Assembly: GCF_006716765.1 (NCBI RefSeq)
Contig: NZ_VFPO01000001.1
Location: forward strand, 3,534,001 to 3,598,000
Direction of reading: 5' to 3'
DNA length: 64,000 nt
From: Actinomadura hallensis
GTDB lineage: Bacteria; Actinomycetota; Actinomycetes; Streptosporangiales; Streptosporangiaceae
Shown here: piece after piece, positions 37,134 through 47,084 of the stretch
Layout of the letters: every line of letters starts with the position of its first letter
Position numbering within the stretch: position 1 is the first letter of the stretch
The notes under the pieces: model-generated
The model's database searches: none
Seen by the model: only the letters and a program-made list of their open reading frames with translations
What the model was told of the DNA's origin: nothing
Position numbers and translations under genes: made by a program

Positions 37134-37799
37134 ATGTCGTACACGGGAAACGTCGAGCCGGGGGGCCGCCCCGACGTCCGGGAGCTGCCCGGCCTGACCG
37201 TCACGAAGGTGTCGGTCGGCCCCTACGACAACAACGCCTACATCCTGCGCTGCACGGCGACCGGCGAGCGGCTGCTCATCGACGCCGCCAACGAGGCGCC
37301 CCGGCTGCTGGAGCTGATCGGCGACGGCCCCCTCGTCCGCATCGTCACCACGCACCGCCACCAGGACCACTGGATGGCGCTGAGCGAGGTGGTCCGCGCC
37401 ACCGGCGCCCCGGTCGTCGCGCATCCCCGCGACGCCGAGGCGCTGCCCGAGCCGGTCGCCGAGCCCGTGGAGCACGGCGACACCGTCCGGGTGGGCCAGG
37501 CGTCGCTGGAGGTCATCCACCTGCGCGGCCACACGCCCGGCTCGATCGCGCTACTGTACGACGCGGGCGGCGAACTCGCCGACCGCCCGCACCTGTTCAC
37601 CGGCGACAGCCTGTTCCCCGGCGGCGTCGGCAACACCTGGGGCGACCCGACCCGCTTCAAGCAGCTGCTCTCCGATGTCGAGGAACGCGTTTTCGACCGG
37701 CTCCCGGACGCCACCTGGTTCTACCCCGGCCACGGCAAGGACTCGACGCTCGGCCGCGAGCGGCCCGCGCTCCCCGAATGGCGGGCCCGCGGCTGGTGA
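37134..37799 (+). CDS. MBL-fold hydrolase (glyoxalase II-like)
   Basis: 221 residues. The metal-binding motif is THRHQDHW, followed by HLRGHTPGSIALLY, FTGDSLFPGG and YPGHGKDS, giving a complete dinuclear site. The segment GPYDNNAYILRCTATGERLL resembles glyoxalase II and related thioester or mycothiol-conjugate hydrolases. ATG 37134 has GGGAGG upstream. It is divergent from the small membrane protein gene. The substrate is undetermined; mycothiol-dependent detoxification is a reasonable guess given the formaldehyde dehydrogenase nearby. Confidence 0.85.
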   Translation: MSYTGNVEPGGRPDVRELPGLTVTKVSVGPYDNNAYILRCTATGERLLIDAANEAPRLLELIGDGPLVRIVTTHRHQDHWMALSEVVRATGAPVVAHPRDAEALPEPVAEPVEHGDTVRVGQASLEVIHLRGHTPGSIALLYDAGGELADRPHLFTGDSLFPGGVGNTWGDPTRFKQLLSDVEERVFDRLPDATWFYPGHGKDSTLGRERPALPEWRARGW

Positions 37800-37838
37800 T
37801 CCCCCGTCCCGGCCGGAACCGGCCGCGGTGAGCGTTCG

Positions 37839-38471
37839 TTGCTCAGACCGCACACCGGCCGAGACCAGGAGACGACCATCCACGACCCCCACGAGGTGGA
37901 CCCGGGGCCCTCGCTGCGCTACCCGGCGGGCTCCCTGGTGCTCGTCGCGGGCCTTCCCGGCGCGGGGAAGAGCACCCTGCTGAACCGCCTGTACGGGCTG
38001 CACGGCGACGAGACGGCCCCGGTGTGCGCCGGCGGCGTCCGCGTCATCGACTCCGGGCAGTCCCGCAACTGGTGGGCGCGCGCCCTGCGCCCCCTCCCGG
38101 TCCGGCTGCGCACGCCGCTCGTGCACGCGACGCACGTGTGGCGGATCGGCCGGGCGATACGGGCGGGCCACGGCGTCGTCGCCCACACCCGCGGCACCTG
38201 GCCGCACGTCCTGCGCTTATTCGCGTGGATGGCGCACCGGCGCGGCAACGACCTGCACCTCATCCTCATCGACGTCGATCCCGCCACCGCCCGCGCCGGC
38301 CAGTACGCCCGCGGCCGCGTGGTCACCGCCGCGACGTTCGCCCGCCACTGCCGCCGCTGGCGGCCGCTCATCGCCCGGGCGCGCGGCGGCGGGCCCCTCC
38401 CGCCCGCCGCCGGCGTCACGGTCCTCGACCGCGACACCGCCGACAAGCTCCAGGCCATCCGCTTCACCTGA
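37839..38471 (+). CDS. P-loop ATP/GTP-binding protein (zeta-toxin/kinase-like)
   Basis: Up to 210 residues from TTG 37839. Walker A is [14 protein letters not shown] (about 39-52), with [10 protein letters not shown] forming the first strand. [20 protein letters not shown] resembles the Walker B and lid region of small kinases. The frame has no ATG near the Walker motif. Options are TTG 37839, GTG 37896, or a non-standard ATC preceded by CCAGGAGACGACC (37864-37876), which would be well spaced. The function is unknown; similar actinobacterial proteins are annotated only as AAA/P-loop proteins. Confidence 0.7.
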   Translation: MLRPHTGRDQETTIHDPHEVDPGPSLRYPAGSLVLVAGLPGAGKSTLLNRLYGLHGDETAPVCAGGVRVIDSGQSRNWWARALRPLPVRLRTPLVHATHVWRIGRAIRAGHGVVAHTRGTWPHVLRLFAWMAHRRGNDLHLILIDVDPATARAGQYARGRVVTAATFARHCRRWRPLIARARGGGPLPPAAGVTVLDRDTADKLQAIRFT

Positions 38472-38554
38472 CCCGCCCGCTCCCCCGAACCGGAGGAGAC
38501 GGGCATGCCGGGATGGGTAGGGTCTGGGACACGTCGGAGACCATGGGAGGCGGC

Positions 38555-39640
38555 ATGGCGCAGCAGGTACGCGGGGTCGTCGCACCGGGCAGGGGACAGC
38601 CCGTGCGCATCGAGACGATCACCGTTCCGGACCCCGGGCCCGGGGAGGCGGTCGTGGCGATCCAGGCGTGCGGGGTCTGCCACACCGACCTGCACTACCG
38701 CGAGGGCGGCATCAACGACGAGTTCCCCTTCCTGCTCGGGCACGAGGCCGCCGGAGTCGTGGAGCAGGTGGGCGACGGGGTCACCGAGGTCGAACCCGGC
38801 GACTTCGTGATCCTGAACTGGCGGGCGGTGTGCGGGCAGTGCCGGGCGTGCCTGCGCGGGCGTCCCTGGTACTGCTTCGACACCCACAACGCCGAGCAGA
38901 AGATGACCCTCGAGGACGGCACGGAGCTGTCCCCGGCCCTCGGCATCGGCGCGTTCGCCGACAAGACGCTCGTCGCGGCCGGCCAGTGCACGAAGGTCGA
39001 CTCCCGGGCGAAGCCGGAGGTCGCCGGCCTGCTGGGCTGCGGCGTGATGGCCGGGCTCGGCGCGGCGATCAACACCGGCGGGGTCGGGCGCGGCGACTCG
39101 GTCGCGGTCATCGGATGCGGCGGCGTCGGCGCCGCGTCGGTGCTCGGGGCGCGGCTGGCGGGCGCGGCGACCATCATCGCCGTGGACCTGGACGAGCGGA
39201 AGCTGACCACGGCGTCGTCCCTGGGCGCGACCCACACCGTCCACGCGAAGGACGAGGACGTCGTCGAGCGAATCCGGGAGCTGACCGGAGGGTTCGGCGC
39301 CGACGTCGTCATCGACGCGGTCGGCCGCCCCGAGACCTACGAGCAGGCGTTCTACGCCCGCGACCTCGCCGGGACGGTCGTGCTGGTCGGGGTGCCGACG
39401 CCGGAGATGAAGCTCGAGCTCCCGCTGCTGGACGTGTTCGGCCGCGGCGGCTCGCTGAAGTCGTCGTGGTACGGCGACTGCCTGCCCTCCCGCGACTTCC
39501 CCATGCTCATCGACCTCTACCTGCAGGGCCGCCTCGACCTGGACGCGTTCGTGTCCGAGCGGATCGAGCTGGACGGCGTCGAGGAGGCGTTCGAGAAGAT
39601 GCACCGCGGTGACGTGCTGCGTTCGGTGGTGATGCTCTGA
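38555..39640 (+). CDS. mscR: S-(hydroxymethyl)mycothiol dehydrogenase (mycothiol-dependent formaldehyde dehydrogenase)
   Basis: 361 residues of the zinc-dependent class III-like alcohol dehydrogenase family. The catalytic zinc region is [17 protein letters not shown] with [12 protein letters not shown]. The structural zinc loop is [15 protein letters not shown]. The Rossmann motif is [29 protein letters not shown] and [13 protein letters not shown] match the mycothiol-specific branch. It oxidises the formaldehyde-mycothiol adduct and can reduce S-nitrosomycothiol. ATG 38555 follows GGGAGG. It overlaps the next MBL gene by one base (TGATG), the same pairing as Rv2259-Rv2260 in mycobacteria. 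Confidence 0.93.
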   Translation: MAQQVRGVVAPGRGQPVRIETITVPDPGPGEAVVAIQACGVCHTDLHYREGGINDEFPFLLGHEAAGVVEQVGDGVTEVEPGDFVILNWRAVCGQCRACLRGRPWYCFDTHNAEQKMTLEDGTELSPALGIGAFADKTLVAAGQCTKVDSRAKPEVAGLLGCGVMAGLGAAINTGGVGRGDSVAVIGCGGVGAASVLGARLAGAATIIAVDLDERKLTTASSLGATHTVHAKDEDVVERIRELTGGFGADVVIDAVGRPETYEQAFYARDLAGTVVLVGVPTPEMKLELPLLDVFGRGGSLKSSWYGDCLPSRDFPMLIDLYLQGRLDLDAFVSERIELDGVEEAFEKMHRGDVLRSVVML

Positions 39641-40269
39641 TGACCGCGCGGATCGACCACATCGTGACGTCCGGGACGTTCTCGCTCGACGGCGGGACGT
39701 GGGACGTCGACAACAACGTCTGGATCGTCGGCGACGACGAGGAGGCGATCGTCATCGACGCCGCCCACGACGCCGACGCCATCGCGGAGGCGGTCGGCGG
39801 CCGGCGGCTCCTGGCGATCGTGTCCACCCACGGGCACGACGACCACATCGACGCCGCGCCGGCGCTGAAGGCCCGCACGGGCGCGCCGGTGCTGCTGCAC
39901 CCGGACGACATGATGCTGTGGAAGCAGAAGCACCCGGACACGAGCCCCGACGGGGAGCTGTCCGACGGGCAGGTGATCAGCGTCGCGGGGGTCGACCTGA
40001 CCGTCCTGCACACGCCCGGCCACAGCCCGGGCGCGGTGTGCCTGTACGCGCCGGACCTCGGCACGGTCTTCTCCGGCGACACCCTGTTCAACGGCGGGCC
40101 GGGCGCGACCGGGCGGTCCTACTCCGACTTCCCGACGATCATCGAGTCGATCCGGGAGCGGCTGCTCACGCTGCCCCCGGAGACCGAGGTCCGGACGGGC
40201 CACGGCCCGTCCACCACGATCGGCGCGGAGGCCCCGCACCTGGACGAGTGGATCGCCCGCGGCCACTGA
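39640..40269 (+). CDS. MBL-fold hydrolase partnered with MscR
   Basis: 209 residues. A full metal site is present: STHGHDDHIDAA, VLHTPGHSPGAVCLY, FSGDTLFNGG and TGHGPST. The start shares a base with the mscR stop, so expression is coupled. In mycobacteria the equivalent gene always accompanies the mycothiol-dependent formaldehyde dehydrogenase. A natural role is hydrolysis of S-formylmycothiol, the product of that enzyme, to formate and mycothiol. This role is inferred from context. Confidence 0.9.
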   Translation: MTARIDHIVTSGTFSLDGGTWDVDNNVWIVGDDEEAIVIDAAHDADAIAEAVGGRRLLAIVSTHGHDDHIDAAPALKARTGAPVLLHPDDMMLWKQKHPDTSPDGELSDGQVISVAGVDLTVLHTPGHSPGAVCLYAPDLGTVFSGDTLFNGGPGATGRSYSDFPTIIESIRERLLTLPPETEVRTGHGPSTTIGAEAPHLDEWIARGH

Positions 40270-40296
40270 CCCCGGCTCCCCTCCCGGGCCGCGCGG

Positions 40297-41691
40297 TCAG
40301 GCGAGCTCCTCGATGAAGGCGGCGAGCTGGACCAGGTTCCGGCACTCGTACATCGGGACGATCTCGCCGTAGCGGGACGCGGCGGAGTCGCCGGTGTCCC
40401 ACTGGCCGCGCGGCTCGGGGTTGAGCCAGTACGAGTGCCGCGCCCGGTCCGCCATGGAGCGCAGGATCGGCAGGGACAGCTCCCCGTAGTTGGCGCGGGC
40501 GTCGCCGAGGATCAGCAGGGACGTCTTCGGCGTGATGGCGTCGCGGTACCGGTCGTCGAAGACCTTGAAGGCGTGGCCGTAGTTGGAGCGGCCGGTGATC
40601 CAGACGAGGTCGGCCTCGGCGGCCATGCGGGTCATCGCGTCGGCGACGTCGACGCCCGGCGCGAAGAACCGGGTGATCTCGTCGGTGGCGTCGATGAACG
40701 CGAACGCGCGGACCTTGGTGAACTGCTCCCGCAGCGCGAACGTCAGCAGCAGCGTGAAGTGCGCGAACGCCGACACCGAGTCGCTGGCGTCGCACAGGAC
40801 GACCAGCTCGGGCTTGTGCGGGCGGCGGGGCCGGTGGTGGGTGGTGAGCGGCACTCCCCCGCTGGCGAGGGACGCGCGGACCGTCCGGCGGAAGTCGAGC
40901 CGGCCGCGCCTGCCGTGCCGCTGCTTCTGGACGAGCCGGGACGCGAGCTTGCGCGCCAGCGGGTACACCTCGCGGCGCAGCGCGGCGAGCTCGGCGCGGC
41001 TGGCGGAGGAGAAGTCGAGCCGTTCCAGGGGCGGGCGGACGGTGACGCGGGCGGTGCGCTCGACGCCGGTGTCCTCGGCGATGCGGCGCCGCACCTCCCC
41101 CGCGACGAGGTCCTCGAACCGGGCGATGCGGTCGCGGAACGTGCGGCGCGCGACCCGCTCGGCCATCCCGCCGCGCTCCTGCCCGGTGAGGACCGCGTCC
41201 AGCAGCCGCGCCATCAGCGTCTCCGGCGACAGGGCGCGCAGGACGCCGAAGGAGAACCACGACTCCTGGCCGGGGGTCCGGCCGTACTCGCCGACGGCGA
41301 TGCGGGCGAACTGCCGCAGCCCGGCGTCGTCGCCGGACAGGAGCAGCTCGGCGAGCTCGTCGCGGCGGGCCTGCACCGCGGGGTCCAGCGCCGGGGGGAC
41401 CGGGCGGCCGTCCTCGCCGGTCGTGCGGGCGGGGCGGTCCCGCGTCGGGGCGCCGGCGCCGTCCCCGACCGCGGCGGGGAACCACAGGTCGAACAGCGTG
41501 TCGAACGTCGGGCGGTGCTGGGGCCGCTTGACCAGCGTCGCGGCGTAGGCGGCGCGGAGGGCCTCGCGGTCGAGGAGGTCGACGGCCTGCATGGCGCGGA
41601 CCGCGTCGAGGCCCTCGGCGACCGAGACCGGCAGCCCGGCGCGGCGCAGCTCGGCGACGAACCCGGTGTGGCGGTCGATGAGGGAGGCCAT
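40297..41691 (-). CDS. VWA-domain protein, CoxE-like
   Basis: 464 residues. The N-terminal half is helical and Arg-rich (RHTGFVAELRRAGLPVSVAE; REALRAAYAATLVKRPQHRP). The C-terminal VWA domain carries the MIDAS sequence LVVLCDASDSVSAF (DxSxS) followed by AFAFIDATDEITRFF and LGDARANYGEL. It pairs with the MoxR ATPase encoded just upstream on the same strand. Such MoxR-VWA couples work as chaperones for cofactor insertion or complex assembly (CoxD/CoxE, Norq/NorD). No target enzyme is encoded nearby. The gene begins 36 nt after the MoxR stop. Confidence 0.9.
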   Translation of the reverse strand: MASLIDRHTGFVAELRRAGLPVSVAEGLDAVRAMQAVDLLDREALRAAYAATLVKRPQHRPTFDTLFDLWFPAAVGDGAGAPTRDRPARTTGEDGRPVPPALDPAVQARRDELAELLLSGDDAGLRQFARIAVGEYGRTPGQESWFSFGVLRALSPETLMARLLDAVLTGQERGGMAERVARRTFRDRIARFEDLVAGEVRRRIAEDTGVERTARVTVRPPLERLDFSSASRAELAALRREVYPLARKLASRLVQKQRHGRRGRLDFRRTVRASLASGGVPLTTHHRPRRPHKPELVVLCDASDSVSAFAHFTLLLTFALREQFTKVRAFAFIDATDEITRFFAPGVDVADAMTRMAAEADLVWITGRSNYGHAFKVFDDRYRDAITPKTSLLILGDARANYGELSLPILRSMADRARHSYWLNPEPRGQWDTGDSAASRYGEIVPMYECRNLVQLAAFIEELA

Positions 41692-41727
41692 GTCAGCGTC
41701 GTCCCGTCTTCTCCTGGCCGGGGGCCG

Positions 41728-42602
<875 letters not shown>

Positions 42603-42606
<4 letters not shown>

Positions 42607-43043
42607 CCCCTGCCCCTGTCCCTCTGCGCGGGTGCCTTCTTGTAGGTCTGGCTGGTTCCGGCGAACGTGAGCGTTCTCCCGGACTGGTCGAGCGTGACGC
42701 CCCAGTACGACGCGGTCTGCGGGTCGCCGCCCTTCCAGGAGAAGCGGTACTTCCCGCCGCCTTCGGGGATGACCGTCCCGCTCCAGAGCCGCTGCCCGTC
42801 CCGCACCCACACTCCCCGGCCGTCCGCCGCGAACTGGAAGTAGTCCTTCGCGGTGCCGACCCAGCGTCCGACCAGCGGCCTCATGTCGGAGGGCTTCACC
42901 GCCGGCAGCGGCGCGAGCGAGGTGGGCGGCGCGGACGGCTCCCGGCCTCCCGCGTCCTTGCCCGCCGCGTCCTCGCCGTCGCCTCCGCAGCCGGTCAGTG
43001 CGAGCGCGGCGGCGGCGCAGGCGGCGAGGGCTGCGATTCTCAC
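42603..43043 (-). CDS. Small secreted lipoprotein heading the MoxR-VWA operon
   Basis: 146 residues. A lipoprotein signal peptide (about 1-19) ends in ALTGC, followed by an Asp/Gly-rich linker. A beta-rich domain (about 50-135) has LVGRWVGTAKDYFQFAADGR, VWVRDGQRLWSGTVI and YRFSWKGGDPQTASYWGVTL, a lipocalin-like repeating Trp/Tyr pattern. GTG 43043 has GGAGG upstream. The stop overlaps the MoxR start. No family is recognised with confidence; it may be the exported client or a cell-envelope partner of the MoxR-VWA pair. Confidence 0.75.
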
Positions 43044-43172
43044 GGCGACCTCCGGGGCGATCTCGGGATGAAGCGGCAGTTTACCGGCGGTCCCGTCCGC
43101 GTCCGGGCCGGGACCTGCGGGGGAGGCGGAGGTTGGCCCCGCCGGGTGACGCGGCCGGGGCGCGCCCCGGCC

Positions 43173-43184
43173 TATAACCGGACC
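43173..43184 (+). promoter_or_regulatory. Candidate -10 box for a leaderless small gene
   Basis: TATAAC (43173-43178) is the only AT-rich hexamer nearby and ends 6 nt before ATG 43185. No ribosome binding site is present, so a leaderless transcript is likely. The -35 region is not evident. Confidence 0.45.
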
Positions 43185-43523
43185 ATGACGAGCCCACGGC
43201 CGCCCCGCGAGGACCTCGCGGCGGCGATGGCGGCCCGGCGCGAGCTGGGACCCGACTACGACGAGGCCTTCATCGAGGCGGTCGCCGACCGCATCCGGGA
43301 GACCCTCGACGCGCGCCCCGCGCCCCCGCCCCGGCGCCGGACGGCGGCGGAGCGGGGGCACGGCGGCCGCGATCACAGCCTGGCCATGGCGGTGCTGTCG
43401 CTGCCGGCCGCGATCCCGCTGAGCGCGATCGCCGCCGGCAACGCCGGGGTCACCGGGCTGTTCCTGGCCTTCGCCGGGATCGTCCTGGTCAACGTCACCT
43501 ACACCTTCCGGCCGCGCCGCTGA
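43185..43523 (+). CDS. Small membrane protein of unknown function
   Basis: 112 residues starting MTSPRPPRED. The N-terminal half is soluble and charged, with YDEAFIEAVADRIRETLDAR and a Pro/Arg linker. The C-terminal half has two hydrophobic segments (about 62-82 and 85-107: LAMAVLSLPAAIPLSAIAAG and GLFLAFAGIVLVNVTYTF). The layout resembles actinobacterial one-gene inner-membrane proteins sometimes labelled 2TM or DUF1707-like, but I cannot assign it. It is divergent from the lipoprotein gene. Confidence 0.65.
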   Translation: MTSPRPPREDLAAAMAARRELGPDYDEAFIEAVADRIRETLDARPAPPPRRRTAAERGHGGRDHSLAMAVLSLPAAIPLSAIAAGNAGVTGLFLAFAGIVLVNVTYTFRPRR

Positions 43524-43562
43524 CCCGGCCCTCTGTGCTCGCTCCGGGCCCGCTCGCCGGGC

Positions 43563-45773
43563 TCACTTGCCGGGCTCGGGGTCGCGGGGAAGGCCGAGCA
43601 GCCGCTCGCCGATGATGTTCAGCTGCACCTCGGTGGTGCCGCCGTAGATCGTCATCGCGCGGCTGAACAGCATGGCCCGCGCCATGATGCCGCTCTCGGT
43701 CAGCGGCACCTCGGTGGCCGCCGCGGTGCCCTGCGCCGCCCAGCAGTAGTCGGCGACGTCCTGGTTGAACTGGACGCCGAGGAGCTTGCGGACGCTGGCC
43801 TCCGCGCCCGGCTCCACGCCGTTCAGCTGCTTGAGCGTGGTGCGCAGGCCCAGCAGGTCGATCGACTGCCCCTGCGCGATGAGCCTGCCGACCTCGGCGG
43901 AGGCGACCGCGTCCAGCTCGCGGTTCTGGAAGAACTTCAGCAGCTCGGGGACGCCCATGCCCAGGCCGCCGCCGGTCGACAGCGACACCCGCTCGTTGGA
44001 CAGCGTGTTGCGCGCGACCTGCCAGCCCTTGTTCACCTCGCCGACCACGCAGTCGTCGGGGACGAACACGCCGTCGAGGAACACCTCGTTGAAGAGGGCA
44101 TCGCCGGTGAGCTCCCTGAGGGGCCGCACGTCCACGCCCTCGGACTTCATGTCCACCAGGAAGTAGGTGATGCCCTCGTGCTTGGGCGCGTCGGGGTCGG
44201 TGCGGGCGATGCAGAAGCCCCACTGGGCGTGGTGCGCCAGCGACGTCCAGATCTTCTGGCCGGTGAGCCTCCAGCCGCCCTCGACCCGCTCGGCCTTCAT
44301 CGACAGCGACGCGAGGTCGGACCCGGCGCCCGGCTCGGAGAACAGCTGGCACCACACGATCTGCCCGCGCAGCGTCGGCCGCAGGAAGCGCTCCTTCTGC
44401 TCGTCCGTGCCGTACCGGACGAGCGACGGCACCAGCCAGGCGCCGATGCCGAGGTTCGGGGTCTTGACCTTGGCGGCCTTCAGCTCCTGCTGGATGAGGA
44501 TCTGCTCGACGGGGCCGGCCTCGCGTCCCCACGGCTTCGGGAAGTGCGGCACGCTCCAGCCCTCGTCGCCGAGCCTGGCGTGCAGCTCCTCCTTGTCCTC
44601 GATGGCGGCCAGCTCGGCGATCTCGGCGCGGATGCGCTCGCGGAGCGGCTCGGTGTCATCGTCCAGCTCCAGGACGACCTCGCGGCGGCCGCCGTCCAGC
44701 GCGATCGCGGCGACCTCGGCGGCCCACTCGGAGGCCGGGCCGAGCAGCGACCGCAGCGTCAGGGCGCGGCGCAGGTAGATGTGCGCGTCGTGCTCCCAGG
44801 TGAAGCCGATGCCGCCGAGGATCTGGATGGCGTCGCGGGCGGTCTGCACGCCGGCGTCGAGCGCGATGACGGCGGAGACCGCCGCGGCGAAGCGGACCTG
44901 CGGCGACCCGGCCGTCCCGGCGCCCTCGTCCAGGGCGCGGGCGGCGTCCCAGGCGGCGGCGCGGGCCTGCTCCAGCGCGATGAGGCTGCGCGCGGCCTTG
45001 TGCTTGACGCCCTGGAACTGCCCGATCGGGCGGCCGAACTGCTCGCGGACCTTGGCGTACTCGGCCGCGGTCGTCACCAGCCAGCCGGCGAGCCCGGCGG
45101 CCTCGGCGCCGAACAGCGCGGCGGCGAGGTCCCTGACGCGCCCGGTGGTGACGCCGTCCAGGACGCGGTCGGCGGCGACGGCGACGCCGGAGACCTCGAC
45201 GGAGGCGACGCGGCGGACCGGGTCGAGGCTCTTGACGGGGGTGACGGTGACGTCGGCGGCGTCGACCGCGACCCACTGCTCCCCGTCGCCGTCCGCGACC
45301 GGCAGGACGAGCACGTCGGCCAGCCCGGCGCCGAGGACCGTCGCGGACGTGCCGGACACCACGAGCGAGCCGCCGTCACGGCGCCCGGTCAGCTCCCCGT
45401 CGAGAGCGACCGCGGCGGTCCGGGACCCGTCGGCGAGGACGGGCAGCAGCTCCGCGCGCACCTTCGCGTTGCTGGAGGCGTCGATGACGGCGCTGGCGAG
45501 CACGGTCGGCAGGAACGGGCCCGGCGCTGCGGCACGGCCCAGCTCCTCCAGCACGACCGACAGCTCCAGCAGGCCGAAGCCCTGGCCGCCGTGCTCCTCG
45601 TCCAGGTGCAGCCCGAGCAGCCCCTGCTCGGCCAGCGCCGGCCAGAACTCGGGCCGGGTCTCGTTCTCGGCGTCCAGCGCCGCCCGGACGGCCGTCGCGG
45701 GAATGTTGCGCTCGGCGAAGCCCCGCACCGATTCGGCGAGCGCCTCGTGCTCCTCGGTCAGCCCGATGGCCAT
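43563..45773 (-). CDS. Double-domain acyl-CoA dehydrogenase
   Basis: 736 residues, about twice the usual ACAD length. Two acyl-CoA dehydrogenase-like halves are joined. The first (about 1-350) includes TEEHEALAESVRGFAERNIP and the C-terminal signature IQILGGIGFTWEHDAHIYLR. The second (about 380-736) has VWCQLFSEPGAGSDLASLSM, the flavin/substrate segment, and ends with AMTIYGGTTEVQLNIIGERL. Such fused FadE proteins are known in actinobacteria and are implicated in degradation of steroid side chains or branched acyl-CoAs. The first half appears to have a shortened middle domain and may be structural. Substrate unknown. Confidence 0.9.
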   Translation of the reverse strand: MAIGLTEEHEALAESVRGFAERNIPATAVRAALDAENETRPEFWPALAEQGLLGLHLDEEHGGQGFGLLELSVVLEELGRAAAPGPFLPTVLASAVIDASSNAKVRAELLPVLADGSRTAAVALDGELTGRRDGGSLVVSGTSATVLGAGLADVLVLPVADGDGEQWVAVDAADVTVTPVKSLDPVRRVASVEVSGVAVAADRVLDGVTTGRVRDLAAALFGAEAAGLAGWLVTTAAEYAKVREQFGRPIGQFQGVKHKAARSLIALEQARAAAWDAARALDEGAGTAGSPQVRFAAAVSAVIALDAGVQTARDAIQILGGIGFTWEHDAHIYLRRALTLRSLLGPASEWAAEVAAIALDGGRREVVLELDDDTEPLRERIRAEIAELAAIEDKEELHARLGDEGWSVPHFPKPWGREAGPVEQILIQQELKAAKVKTPNLGIGAWLVPSLVRYGTDEQKERFLRPTLRGQIVWCQLFSEPGAGSDLASLSMKAERVEGGWRLTGQKIWTSLAHHAQWGFCIARTDPDAPKHEGITYFLVDMKSEGVDVRPLRELTGDALFNEVFLDGVFVPDDCVVGEVNKGWQVARNTLSNERVSLSTGGGLGMGVPELLKFFQNRELDAVASAEVGRLIAQGQSIDLLGLRTTLKQLNGVEPGAEASVRKLLGVQFNQDVADYCWAAQGTAAATEVPLTESGIMARAMLFSRAMTIYGGTTEVQLNIIGERLLGLPRDPEPGK

Positions 45774-45849
45774 GCGTGAACCCTCTCTCAGCCGCTTTTG
45801 ACCGCGATTCTAGAACAGGATTCGGTGTCGTGGTGCGGTGCGGGGTCAT

Positions 45850-46869
45850 TCATTCGCCGCGCGTTCCCGCGGGCCCGGCGCTCCCGCCCGCCGCGACCTC
45901 CCGCAGCGGCTCGCGCGGCCCGCGCGCGTCCGCCCGGCGGCCCACCGCCAGGCTCGCGGCGGTCGTCGCGGCGAGCGTCCCGGCGATCACCGAGAGGGAC
46001 AGCCAGATCGGCACGTCGGGCGCCCACCCGGCACCGTACTCGTGGAGCGCGTGGAGGATCAGCTTGACCCCGATGAAGCCGAGGATGAACGCCAGCCCGT
46101 GGCCGAGGTACACGAGCCGGTCGGTGAGGCCGCCGAGCAGGAAGTACAGCTGGACCAGGCCCATCAGCGCGAACGCGTTGGCGGTGAACACCAGGTACGG
46201 CTCGGTGGTCAGCCCGAAGATCGCCGGGATGGAGTCGAGCGCGAACAGCACGTCGGTGGACCCGATGGCGATCATGACGATGGCCATCGGGGTGACCGTC
46301 CGGACGCCGCCGCGCCGGGTGACGAACCGGGTGCCGTCGTACTCGTCCGACGTCCGGATGAAGCGCTTCGCCAGCCGCAGGAGCGCGTTCTCCTTGAACT
46401 CCGCGTCGTCGTCCTGGCCGCGGACCAGCCCGAACGCCGTCCAGATCAGGAACGCGCCGAACAGGAAGAACACCCAGGTGAAGGCGGAGATGGCGGCGGC
46501 GCCGACGGCGATGAACACGCCCCGCAGCACCAGCGCGATCACGATGCCCGCCATCAGGACGGCGTGCTGGGCGTGCTTCGGCACGGCGAACCGCGTCAGG
46601 ATCACCATGAACACGAAGAGGTTGTCGACGCTGAGGCTCTTCTCGGTGACGAAGCCGCCGAAGTACTCGCCCGCGTAGCGGGCGCCGGAGAAGACCCAGA
46701 CGCCGATGCCGAACAGCACGGCGAGCCCGACGTAGATCGACGACCAGAACGCGGCCCGCCGGGTGGTGAACTCCCGCGTGTCGTTCCGGTGGATCAGGAA
46801 CAGGTCAGCGGCGATGACGGCGAGGATCCCCGTGATGGTCAGGGCCCACACCAAGGGCGGGACGGACAA
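45850..46869 (-). CDS. TerC-family integral membrane protein
   Basis: 339 residues with about eight to nine transmembrane helices. The acidic motifs of TerC/Alx proteins are present: EKSLSVDNLFVFMVILTRFA in the first half and GSTDVLFALDSIPAIFGLTT in the second, thought to bind or conduct metal ions. Family members export manganese, in some cases to metallate secreted proteins. TTG 46869 has GGAGG 6 nt upstream. A yybP-ykoY-type manganese riboswitch precedes the gene, matching a role in manganese homeostasis. Confidence 0.93.
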   Translation of the reverse strand: MSVPPLVWALTITGILAVIAADLFLIHRNDTREFTTRRAAFWSSIYVGLAVLFGIGVWVFSGARYAGEYFGGFVTEKSLSVDNLFVFMVILTRFAVPKHAQHAVLMAGIVIALVLRGVFIAVGAAAISAFTWVFFLFGAFLIWTAFGLVRGQDDDAEFKENALLRLAKRFIRTSDEYDGTRFVTRRGGVRTVTPMAIVMIAIGSTDVLFALDSIPAIFGLTTEPYLVFTANAFALMGLVQLYFLLGGLTDRLVYLGHGLAFILGFIGVKLILHALHEYGAGWAPDVPIWLSLSVIAGTLAATTAASLAVGRRADARGPREPLREVAAGGSAGPAGTRGE

Positions 46870-46889
46870 CGCACACCTCCAGCAGAACG

Positions 46890-46995
46890 TTCGCCGGAGG
46901 TCTCTCCCGCCCTGGTCGAGCGAGGGCCGCGGAACCCGGGCCGGCGTGGGCCGACCGTATTGACGGGAACCGTGCGCGGGGATACTCCCCTCCAC
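46890..46995 (-). promoter_or_regulatory. Probable yybP-ykoY manganese riboswitch upstream of terC
   Basis: Read on the minus strand, the leader shows GGGGAGTATCCCC (46978-46990), then CCCGTCAATACGGTCGG, and further on GGGCGGGAGAGACCTCC (about 46895-46911). These match the paired conserved loops of actinobacterial yybP-ykoY RNAs (GGGGAGTA... and ...GAGACC) that dock to bind Mn2+. The element ends just before the terC ribosome binding site. TerC/Alx genes are established targets of this riboswitch class. Confidence 0.7.
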
Positions 46996-47084
46996 TGCCC
47001 CTTCAACGCAGGCCCCGCAGGTCCGGTTCCCCCGGAAACCCAGGTTTCTCCCGGGTTTCCGAACCGCCGCGGCGGGGGCGGCGT

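Noticed and set aside
32620..37197. Plus-strand open frame of 1525 codons opposite the Crp-NB-ARC-TPR gene
   Set aside because: It is an antisense shadow. The minus strand shows a continuous multi-domain protein with Walker and MHD motifs, while this frame has no recognisable domain and Arg/Gly/Val-rich composition typical of GC-rich shadows.
46895..46911. Glycine riboswitch (GGGAGAG-like segment) before terC
   Set aside because: The paired glycine-aptamer elements are missing. The GGGGAGTA and GAGACC blocks fit yybP-ykoY, and the downstream gene is TerC.
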